From Beaufortia kweichowensis (lineage: Eukaryota; Chordata; Actinopteri; Cypriniformes; Gastromyzontidae), in NCBI GenBank assembly GCA_019155185.1, contig CM032797.1, forward strand, positions 17,570,659 to 17,634,658: a stretch of 64,000 nt of DNA. Reading direction: 5' to 3'. The notes under the pieces were generated by a model. That model made no database searches. It had not been told where the DNA came from and saw only the letters and a list, made by a program, of their open reading frames with translations. Shown piece by piece: positions 55,001 through 64,000 of this stretch. How positions within the stretch are numbered: position 1 is the first letter of the stretch; each line of letters begins with the position of its first letter. Made by a program: the position numbers and the translations under genes.

Positions 55001-58000
55001 GTGGTTGTAGATCTGGTTATTATTGATGTCTGTCAGACACCAGGAGATGTGTCTGGTAAACAGAGCTTAAGTGGAATTGTCTTTCTGCCTGTGGTGGAAA
55101 ACATCATGTCTGCCCACACAGAGAATAGATTAGTATGGGTTTTGAATTTTAACCTCATACCATGGCACGCCTGTCTCCAGGGTCTGATAAAAAAGGCTGT
55201 GTTTTTTTTAGTACAAGCAGAGATAAACTCCTGATTGTAGGTCTAATTATGAATTCTTAGCACTTTTCTCTTGGATCACAAGTTAAACCCATCATTTTCA
55301 GCGCTCTGCCACCACGATGACAATAATCTTCTCATTATCCCGACAGTGGTTTGACTTGGAACTTTTTCCACCCTGTAATATGCAATACAAATCATCTTTA
55401 ACTAAATCTAAATGACAGTAAGAGACCAATAAGGGAAGAAAACACTTATTTCCTCTCTTCTCTCCTCTCAATGAAATTACTTTGCCATTTCCCTCACTGC
55501 CTATTCTGGAAAAGGAGACATGCTTTCCTTGAAACTTGTGTTATATTCAAAGTGGAATGACTAACGAAAAAGTTAAAGTACTGCAATTTGGAGACTCGGT
55601 GGTCCACTGAGATCCAAACAAGCAGTTTTACAAGAGCGAGACCCTGAAAATGTGCAAAACTCGTAGTGAAATACTCCATGACACGTTTAAGCACAATTGT
55701 CATTTAATTAGCACTGCCACATCGATTGTGAATTCGCAATTATTCAGAGCCTGTTTCAGGGACAAATTAAAACCCACGCTTGACTAAACTGCACTGTAGA
55801 CAGTAAGTCTCCATAGAAAATCTTTTTGGAGGTTATGAGATTAAAACCTGTGTTAAACAATATGGGAAACAACAGAGAGCCTGAACAATAAAAGCCATTT
55901 GAAGTGTTATAATCCCTTGATGGGAGAGGTGCTGTAGGTGCAATATCAATCAAAAGACGCATTGTAAGATGAAAAAAAAAGTCGAAGAGGAAAAAGTAAA
56001 CAAATAAGTAATTGTAAAAAACAAGACTTTTGCTTCTACTGTATATGATGTACTGTCAAAACACAAATAATTGGAATTTGATCTATATGCAAATGATCTG
56101 AATACATCAGAATAAACGGACGATATCGGGACATCACAGTGTTACACATCCCTGATATTGCATCCTCTTAAAAACCAATAGAGCAGATGAGCAATGCTGT
56201 GCTGTTTCATCCCATGGGCGATATTTAAAACCATTTATTATTCAAAGGCTTGAATGTAAATATATATATCTCCACAGGAGAACTTCACCAGCTCTGGTGG
56301 GACGAGAAAAACTTTGATTTAAGACCGATTATCTGCATAAACGCTGGGGTTTTGGCTTGACCTTTTTGCTATCTTTATTCATCACACCACTTCAGCATCA
56401 CATACCCGTAGACCCCGCCCTTTCATCACTATAGAAACATTTCGTATATGTTGCCAATATGTGTAGCTTTCATGATTTCCCACCAGAGGTTGAAGAACAT
56501 TGATAACATTCTATTGCTTTTGCTTTTATTTTGTGTTTGCATGAAAGTCCTTGTCATTCTCCCTGTTGACTACAAAGGACTACATGAAAACCAGAATAAG
56601 ATTTTTTCCTCCCACTACTGTATCTTATGTAGAATTCCCAACAGGAGACTGAGAGAACCACTACACTATAGCCAATAGCCTCTCAGAGACTCGAGTAGCA
56701 AATGATGTCTTCCTTATTCTTACAACCAAACAAAATCCAATTAGTTTACCAGAGCTTTACCCCTTTGTCCTTTAAGCCTTCAATAAGCCCCTACCACTCC
56801 GATAGTATATTGCTCTTTTTTTCATGGGTTTCAAAGGGAAGAACAAGATTTTCAGGTAATAGGTCTGGTTTCCAAGAAATAAATACAGTATGCTTGTGTT
56901 TCTGTGGCTTCACCATTGAATTGTTGAATAATAATTGCATTGTAAAATTGACCTGAACAGCAGCAGTCTTTTACAGTTGCACACTTCATCTGTCACACAA
57001 TTACACATCCTGCATGTGCATGAATATACTGTATATTGAATTTAATTTTAGATCAATAGTATATGATACAATTCTGTAACTTTAACCCGAATTCTGATTT
57101 GGTCACGAGTGTTGAGCTAAGCATTAACTAGTGATGCAAAAACAGGTTAAAACGTTTAAAAAAATGAAACCATGTACATCAAAGTCTCGTTTAGCGCACC
57201 GCAAATACCCTGTGAGGCTCAATTAAACATGAAATATATTTCTACAGCACAGCAGAACGATGCAGGCTGACATTGAGATTAATCCAATAGAGCTATAACA
57301 CATTACGCTTTAGCCACTTCCCCTGAGTCGCGGATCTCTTCAAGCCCAGAAACATTTGTAATGAAACGGTTTGTATTGATCCAAAGACATTTAGTGGGAC
57401 AAAGGTGCTTGCTATTGATCCACCTCTTTTGGGGCATCTAGTCAACGTGACTTAAACATAGATGGCTATTTAGTGAGCGTGCAGATAGAGACGGCAGGAA
57501 CGCTTCTCGGATGTCTGATGGGACGTTGTCGGTTAAAAAGCACTGAAGAGATAGTGAACTTAATGCTGCTGAGCATCATGGGAAAGTTTTGTGAGGTTTT
57601 CTACAGTGCGGCCAACTGGACTGTGGTAGCTCAGACGGGGAACATTAATCACTGGTGCCATACAATTAAAAAGGGTTCATTTATGTTCTGCTTTCTGGCA
57701 TGATTAATAAAATTCTGGCTGCGGCATGATTTGTGATACAGTTTAATTGGTTTGGGTAGTAGTCTGCCAATACCTGTCATGTATTTTTTCCACTTTATGA
57801 TTTCTATTATTGGCATAGCTCATATAGTGAAACACTGATAGTGTTGGGGAATAGCTGTTTATAGAATCAGCAAGGCCATAGTTTTTTCATGTTCACTTTA
57901 TTTCGCTGTTATGCAGTCTTAATGTCTTTAACCTTGATATAACGGCAAACACGAAGCAACACGGTATCATCTAGTTTCAACTGTAATCAGTTAATCAAGT

Positions 58001-60084
58001 ACGTTTTTTTATTCACCGAAGGGTAGTGTATGTCCTGTTGGTTGTTATAGCAAAATATTAGCAATATTATGAGAAATTGCAATATTAGGTGAAATGGAGT
58101 GATGCATTAAAATGTAAGTACATTTCAAGATTGTGCTCAGTACTTAAATGAGTGGTGTGTTATCAGATTTTAGTGGTTGTAATGGTTGAATAACAAACCT
58201 TGAAACCTTATTAACGCGACTGAAAAATCTGAATAAAGTATTCCAGAAAGTCGTGTAATAATTTGAGTTATTGCTTTCTTGGTAATATAAATATAAAATA
58301 CAGTGTTTGCTGCAATAACAGACTTGCTATTTTGTTGTCATAATATTGTGATTAAGTATTTCAATTGTTGTTTTTTTGTTTTGTGTAACACAAAAGAAGA
58401 TATTTATTCTGTTTTGTGTAACACAGAAGATATTTATTCTGTTTTGTGTAACACATGTTATGTTTTGTGCATTCATCTATTTCAGTACTAGAGCAAAATG
58501 ACATGACTTCAAAACACCATCTACAAAGAGAGAGACACAGTTCTGTTGCTTGGAACAGAATGGTAAACAACCACATATCTATAGGGAACTCTGTTATGAA
58601 AGTCTTAATCAAAATGAAGAACTAATATTTTCTCAGATAACCCGCGGAGGCCAACAGTAAGTGTTGTTGCTGTCAGGTTTTTGTATGCTGGGAAATGTTT
58701 GAAGAATGTTTGAGTAAAGCCTATGGACATGTTAGCCAACAACTTACATCAAAGCTCCCCTGACAAGCCAGTCTTTAATATAAATGGTCTTGTTAGCCCT
58801 TTACTCGAGAGCAACTGCATCCTTAATAATAAAAATAAAAATGATCATATTCTCCTAATGCGATTTACTGCAATTACCATACGTAATGTATATTTAACCG
58901 CCAAACATTTTCACTTTGTTCACCACAAAACACCCAAAGTATATTTACTGTTACTGAATGACCAGCAGAAATAAAACTCAATAACTGGCAATTATGGGCC
59001 AGTAAGGACCCATTTACCCTAACACTAACTAAGAGTCTAAACCATATAAAATGTGGACTCAAATAGACCTTAATTTCTACAATGTGTGGTGCATTTCATT
59101 TAAAAAAAAAATAATACCTAGCCATTGATCTTTTAAAGAGTTTGTTGAATATCCACTGCAGAAAAAAACACATGACAGCTTGAAGACCGATGAGGCATCT
59201 GCTAAAGGTTTTGCTCCTGCTGAAAAGGGCAAACAACAAAGGAGATATAAAGAAAACAATTATTCAGAATTCTGGAGGAAAAAATCTGTGATTTGTCTGT
59301 TATTTCAGCATGCAGTAAATATAGATGGCTATTAAGGCAGGGATAACACAATAGCTCAATGAGCAGCGAGAATGCTTTTAGAAGATTGGAAAGAGGAAAC
59401 GGTGAAATCAGCTGGCATCAGTGAACAATCTCCACAATACAGATTTATATGACATGCATCTTCAATTTCCAAATAGTATGGTACCATGAGATCATTAAAA
59501 AGAATATTGTTCTTAGGGGCATAGCCAGATTTTTTTGTCCAATTAAATGTACCCTGGAACAGGAATGTCCTCTCCTCCTTATAACACCTTGGACATAAAC
59601 TAAAAGACTATTTTTAACAAAGAAAGAAGTCATTTGATGTATCATCTGAAGTTCTTAGAAACTTTTAAAGTGAGTATCATTCCAGAGAAAACACTGTACT
59701 TGCTGTGAAAACTCTTTAACATTCCACTTGCACACTACAGGAGATGTATTTGCATATCCATTTTTTTTTAATGTAGTTAATTGCATTGGGCACGGTGTAG
59801 TGATGTTGAGCAGTAGGTGAGATTGACGGCAACAAGCACAGCACAGCAGGTTTCTGGATATGGGCATCTTAGGATAATTGTACACTTTGTGTAGTAACAA
59901 AATATACACCAAGTATCTAGGAAATCTCATGTGAAATTGTGTCTATTGAAGCGTAACCTGTTTCACATTTGGTTATTTTATTATTTACTTAATTAAATTC
60001 TAATCTAATCATGACAATCTTACTTAACAATAAACATGAACTAAAAAAATTAATTTATTAATTAATTTAAAAATTAATTAATGT
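49090..60084. other. Gene-poor DNA (intergenic or a long first intron)
   Basis: No protein-coding exon recognised in 11 kb. Composition is AT-rich with several stretches that are clearly more complex (50270-50690, 53400-53740, 54400-54640, 57290-57700), which may be conserved regulatory DNA. The 120-codon open frame at 51831-52193 has no recognisable domain. Confidence 0.5.
58378..58457 (+). repeat. Tandem repeat, about 30-base unit, 2.5 copies
   Basis: TTTTGTGTAACACA followed by GAAGATATTTATTCTG is repeated twice, then a third partial copy. Copies differ only by a small insertion in the first, so the duplication is recent. Confidence 0.85.
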
Positions 60085-60316
60085 TACACTCTAAAAACAG
60101 GTGTGTTAAAAATAACACAAGATGTGTTGTCCCTAACTAGACACATCTTTGTATTAATTTAAAAACAACACATTTTGTGTTACTTTTAACTCAACTTGTG
60201 TTACTTTCAACTCAACATGTGTTGTCCCTTTTATGTATTTAACACAAAATGAGACATTATGTTAAACAGTTAACAGTTAAACAGTTAAAAAATAACACAT
60301 CCTTTTTTAGAGTGTA
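60085..60316. mobile_element. MITE with TACACTCTAAAAA inverted ends
   Basis: Left end TACACTCTAAAAA, right end TTTTTTAGAGTGTA: a near-perfect inverted repeat of about 13 bases. The interior is rich in GTGTTA/TAACAC (ACACATTTTGTGTTAC, CAACATGTGTTGTCCC) and can fold on itself. No coding capacity. This is a common zebrafish/cyprinid MITE type. Confidence 0.82.
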
Positions 60317-61029
60317 TTGTTATTCATAAAAATACCTAAAATTAAAAAAAGATTAACGTAAATAAAACATCTAAAATGTAGAAAATTGTAGTTTGGATAG
60401 TGCATTTTAATGTGTATTGACTATCTGTTTCTATAGATGAAATAATCGGTAAGAGCATGTTTTGATTATTGTGCTATGATGTAACAAAATACACTTTTAC
60501 AGTTCTCTTTAGGTAACACTTGAAGCCATGCTCTGATAATTACTTTCATGCTAAATTAAAAAGAACACAGAGTTAGTACAAATAAAACCTACCTGGCATT
60601 TTGACATACAATAAGATCTAAAATTATTCCCCAATGTCCTGTAGAAGCAAGACAAAGCAAAATGCATAACAACGGGAAGATTTCTTTTGCTTGAGGACTC
60701 TTTTGTACAGCAAACAGTTTCAGGTAGTTTATGGGAATGCTCATAATAAAATTACCCGGTCTGTGTACGCTGCCTTTCCCTTTGAATCACCGCAGCCTCT
60801 CCATCAAATGTTTCGTCTGCTGAGGAGCGACACCCACACTGCCCGCCTGTAGATCGGCCCTTTTGTGCTCAACTCTCTTACTCAGCAAGATTTTTTCCAT
60901 GAATGCTGTTTACTGTAGTGCCGGGGTGGGTCAAACCTGATGAAATAGTCTCCTATAATCATTGTCTGCTAGCATGTGTGTGAGTAAAAGGGAAAAGAAG
61001 TTTTGTTCAAGTGTAAGCAATGTAGATTT

Positions 61030-61065
61030 TAAGGAATAGTTCATCCAAAAAAGTAAATTTAAGGT
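61030..61065 (+). repeat. End fragment of cyprinid DNA element beside DIRS insertion
   Basis: TTAAGGAATAGTTCATCCAA AAAAG is the end of the 'ttaaagggatagttcaccc' family also present at 42206-42464. It stops just before the DIRS-type terminal repeat begins, so the DIRS element probably inserted into or next to an older copy. Confidence 0.55.
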
Positions 61066-61081
61066 TGTTATGAACGTACTC

Positions 61082-61545
61082 GGTTACTCACGTAACCTCG
61101 GTTCCCTGAGATACGGAACGAGTACTGCGTCGAAAGGCGCTATGGGGAGCTTCTTCTTTTCCTCTGAGACTGAACAACTTTTAATCACGCAGTTTACTGC
61201 ATAGCCGTTAGCTATTAGCCATTAGCTTGCTCGGCTTACCGTGAGTCAATGGCTCGGCAATGGCGCCGTGCCAACCAATGGCTTTCGCCAGCGATATGCT
61301 TGCGAACCTATGGCTAAGCAGCATGCAAATTTCTCGAAAAGCAGACTGAAGGCTTCTGGCTATATAAGCCGCCCGTTTAGCCATAGGAAATCAGGTCTAT
61401 TGATGAAGCGGCGACCTGGTTGGCAGCAGTACGGCTAGCAGCGCAGTACCGTTCCGTATCTCAGGGAACCGAGGTTACGTGAGTAACCATGCGTTCCCTT
61501 CGATACTTCACTCGTTACTGCGTCGGCGAAGGCGCTTATGGGGAA
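61082..61545. repeat. DIRS terminal region with 38-base inverted repeat
   Basis: Positions 61082-61119 (GGTTACTCACGTAACCTCGG...) and 61451-61488 are perfect reverse complements, separated by 331 bases. Each is followed by a near-identical direct block, ACTGCGTCG(A)AAGGCGC-TATGGGGA (61125-61147 and 61514-61542). Between the arms lies TATATAAG (61361-61368) on the plus strand. Inverted arms plus direct blocks fit the terminal/internal-complementary organisation of DIRS ends. Confidence 0.85.
61361..61368 (+). promoter_or_regulatory. TATA box in DIRS terminal repeat, antisense to element
   Basis: TATATAAG in the context CTGGC-TATATAAG-CCGCCC. Because DIRS ends are inverted copies, the promoter in the 3' end points back into the element, antisense to its genes. 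That is what is seen here (plus-strand promoter, minus-strand genes). Confidence 0.5.
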
Positions 61546-61668
61546 CCAGTACAATCCCCCGTGCGTGGTGTGGCAAAAGATACTATTTTAGCTATCACCT
61601 AGAGGTGATGTTAAAAAACAGAATGTCCGCCCCATAGGCTCCGATGCGGCCTCGAGCTCGATAGAGGT

Positions 61669-62805
61669 CTAAGAGCATCGTGAATCATACTGGAACAGTC
61701 CATATATTAAGCGGAGAGGATCCTGGACTGTAAGGCGGAACCTCCAGATTATAAAATCTGGTAAATGTGGACGGAAAGGCCCAGCCTGCCGCCCGCTACA
61801 AATCTCCGTCATGGACACCCCCGCCAGCCCATGCCCAAGACGAGGCATGCCTCTAGTCGAATGGGCTCTTATCCCCATGGGACACGGAAGGTCGAGGATG
61901 TGTAAGCCAGCGAGATAGCTTCGACTATCCATTTGGACAATCTTTGTTTAGTGACCGGATGCCCTTTGGTGCGGTCACGAAGCAACGAAGAGTTGTTCCG
62001 ACTGTCTGAACAGGCGGAACGATCTCACGTAACACCTTAATGCCCTTACAGGGCAGAGAAGGTTGAGTCCTGATCTTGCTCTGAGGGAGGAAGGCGAGGA
62101 AGTAATGATCTGTGATCGGTGCGTAACCGTGTCTTAGTTTCAGGGCGACATTAGTGTCGTTGGGCCCGAATTCAAGACAGGAGGGACTTACGGACAGATC
62201 TGCAAGTCACCCATACGTTTTACCGATGCTAGTGCCAGAAGCAGAGCAGTCTTTGCGTCAATGGGCGCAAGTCAATAGACTGTAGCGGCTCAAAGGAGAG
62301 AGCTCCTTAGGGCCCTTAGCACGAGGGTAGGTCCCAAGAGGGGACTGTAGAGGCGAGGCGGGTTGAGTCTCGCGGATCCCCTCAAGAAAGCGAACAACCA
62401 AGTCGTTCCTCCCCACTGACTGGCCTGCTATAGGGCGTCGCGAGGCTGCTATAGCTGCTACATAGACCTTAAGAGTACTCACGGCCCTTATCCAGTAGCT
62501 CTTGAAGAAAAGACAATATCAGTGATATGTCACAGGATGCGGGTCTGCGTTGGGCGGGCGAGCACCAGGCACGCAAAGACAGACCACTTGAGGCTATAGC
62601 TTGCCTCGTGGGACGCAGGCTCTTGCCTGAAATGGTATTTAGGACACTCGAGAGGCCGGGGGTTCCGTCGAGAGGCCATAGATGCAGAGCCCACAGCTCT
62701 GGCCGTGGAGTGCCAAATCGTTCTGTTAAGCCTGAGAGAGGAGGTCCGTCTCAGGGGAATTGGCCATGGGGCTGCGAAAGCAGCCTCATTAAGTCTGCAA
62801 ACCAA
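61669..62805 (-). pseudogene. DIRS tyrosine recombinase remnant
   Basis: Pieces in order along the minus strand: APWPIPLRR...YSLKWSVFA (62805-62530), STLKVYVAAIAASRRPIAGQ with SVGRNDLVVRFL (62482-62300), and LDLPCPMGIRAHSTRGM (about 61890-61840). HSTR is the HxxR part of the recombinase active site. The final active-site block FYNLEVPP is still encoded at 61735-61757 but one frame away from HSTR, so the enzyme is broken by a frameshift between them. Additional frame breaks separate the other pieces. Confidence 0.82.
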
Positions 62806-62829
62806 TGCTGGTTTCTCCAGGCGGGGCCA

Positions 62830-63225
62830 CTAGCAGAACCTTGAGTCTCTGTTCCCTGATTCGCCTGATAGCGAGGGATCAGAGCGTCGGGGAAGGCATA
62901 CAGCAGAGGCGTTGGGCCAATCGTGGGACAGCGGCGTCCTGAGCCCGAAAAGTAGATTTGGGCAATGATGATTGTCTTCTGAGGTGAAAAGATCTACTTC
63001 TGCCTTGCCGAAGGCGTTCCAGATTTTCTGAACCCGATTAGCGGGTGGAGCATTCGTCGAGGGGCGTTGCTCCGAGACAGTCTGTCTGCACCGAGGTTCA
63101 GTTTGCCTGGTACATGCGTTGCTCTGATAGGTTGGCGTGAGGAATATTCCAAGAGGTCTTTCGCCAATAGGAAAGGCGACTTGAGGAAAGACCTCCTTGG
63201 TGATTGATAAAGACACTACCGTCAT
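62830..63225 (-). pseudogene. DIRS RNase H-region remnant
   Basis: Contains NAFGKAEVDLFTSEDNHHCP and LSHDWPNASAVCLP, which follow the 'FG-AEVDLFAS-DN-HCP...LAHDWP' pattern at the end of the RT/RNase H protein of vertebrate DIRS elements. The reading drifts out of frame at both ends (SPTYQSNACTRQT upstream). Not functional. Confidence 0.78.
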
Positions 63226-63557
63226 GTTGTCCGGCCCGGACTAAGGCGTGAGTGTCCTTTCAGTTCCGACAGGAAGGAGGCGAAGCCTAGACAAACTGCT
63301 AGCATCTCCAAGCAGTTGATGTGTGTAGCGCGACCCTGAGACTCCGACCAGTGGCGAAGAGCAGGTCTGCCGTCGCACAGCTCTCCCAACCTGAGTTGGA
63401 GGCATCTGTCGAGACAACCTTCCGTCTGTGTACCAAAGCTAGGGGAACACCTTGCTCCATCAAAGCTTGTTCGTCCAGAGGCGAGGGCTGTTATACAGGC
63501 TCGGTTTACCCTGACTTGGCGTCCGTGATGCCATCGCGCCGGACGGAACTCTTCGTT

Positions 63558-63857
63558 TCAGCCAGAACTGGAGTAACGCAGCAGGCCCAGCTGAAGAACT
63601 GCTGATGCTGAGGCCAGGCCCAGCATCCTCTGGAAAGGCCTTGAGGGGACGAGAGGCCCCATTCGTGAATGATGCAGCATGAGCAGCCCGAATGACCAGT
63701 GCTCTGTCGGCGAGACCACCGCTCTCATTCGAAAGTGGAGTCTAGAACTGTGCCCAGGAGCGATATCCGTTGGCTGGGAGACAGCGTACTTTTGTCGAAG
63801 TTGACCCGAAGTCCCTAGACATTGTAAATGACTGAGGAGAAGGGATCTGTGATGCAC
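63558..63857 (-). pseudogene. DIRS reverse transcriptase remnant
   Basis: HHRSLLLSHLQCLG...QKYAVSQP and PFQRMLGLASASAVLQLGLL match the region after the RT active site in DIRS elements (pattern 'H---LL-HL--LG---N--KS-L-P', then 'FQRLLG-MASA-AVLPLGLL'). Internal stretches are shifted in frame. The RT active-site block itself lies further right: CAGTCGTCGAGGTAATTCAGG near 63890 (minus CTGAATTACCTCGACGACTGG) reads LNYLDDW, matching the YLDD-type motif of DIRS RT. Confidence 0.78.
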
Positions 63858-64000
63858 CAGCTCGTCCCGACTGGGCTAGAATGAGCCAGTCGTCGAGGTA
63901 ATTCAGGATCGCGGATCCCCATCCGTCTCAGAGGAGAGAGCCGCGTCCCAAAGCGTCGCGAGAGCCAGGACAGCCCGAAGGGAAGGACCGTGTACTGATA

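Larger units (their letters stand above)
61070..64000 (-). mobile_element. DIRS-type retrotransposon, degenerate, truncated by window edge
   Basis: DIRS elements copy through RNA but integrate with a tyrosine recombinase and have inverted rather than direct terminal repeats. On the minus strand the order is reverse transcriptase remnant (63857-63558), RNase H region (63225-62830), recombinase (62805-61669) and terminal repeat (61556-61070). GC content is far above the rest of the window. All coding parts contain frame changes and stops. The 5' part (gag, rest of RT) would lie beyond 64000. The left boundary near GGTTGTTATGAACG fits the GTT-type junction known for DIRS elements, though the exact base is uncertain. 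Confidence 0.85.

Noticed and set aside
62527..62844. 105-codon plus-strand frame in the right-hand GC-rich region
   Set aside because: The minus strand of the same stretch encodes recognisable DIRS recombinase; the plus frame is its shadow.

Overview
This is a 64 kb piece of vertebrate nuclear DNA, almost certainly from a cyprinid-type teleost. The signs are AT-rich intergenic DNA, GT-AG introns, tRNA-derived SINEs of the kind common in carp and zebrafish, Tc1 and DIRS elements, and small fish MITEs. There are no bacterial-type operons; most long open frames outside the exons are chance. Two protein-coding genes can be read exon by exon, with splice phases that agree throughout.

Region 1 (1-26149, minus strand): most of pappa2 (pappalysin-2, a secreted zinc metalloprotease of the IGF system). 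Twelve coding exons give residues 1-1218: signal peptide, propeptide with a furin-type site, laminin-G-like domain, two LNR modules, the HEMGHVLGLYH zinc site and Met-turn, and part of the C-terminal region. The remainder (in the family, CCP/sushi modules and a third LNR) lies beyond position 1.

Region 2 (26150-34080): divergent intergenic DNA between the head-to-head genes pappa2 and cop1. It holds a CpG-rich candidate pappa2 promoter, a fish repeat and a complete but dead Tc1/mariner transposon with intact ends.

Region 3 (34080-43440, plus strand): complete cop1 (rfwd2), an E3 ubiquitin ligase. Twenty coding exons give 679 residues (RING, coiled coil, basic segment, WD40 propeller), with a CpG-rich promoter and a poly(A) signal. 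The order pappa2-cop1 matches human 1q25, where COP1 is followed by TNR.

Region 4 (43441-61065): gene-poor DNA with a fossil Tc1 piece, a CpG-containing candidate promoter/first exon near 48.8-49.1 kb (possibly the 5' end of tnr), several complex stretches that may be conserved regulatory DNA, a short tandem repeat and a MITE.

Region 5 (61066-64000): an abrupt change to GC-rich sequence marks the 3' part of a decayed DIRS-type tyrosine-recombinase retrotransposon on the minus strand, with remnants of reverse transcriptase, RNase H and recombinase and an inverted terminal repeat carrying an antisense TATA box. It runs off the right end.

The two genes act in separate pathways (extracellular IGFBP proteolysis and nuclear/cytosolic ubiquitination) and are linked only by ancient synteny. 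I see no evidence of a novel defence or metabolic system. The most interesting items are the transposon structures and the candidate first exon with a perfect PAR-bZIP (D-box) palindrome.
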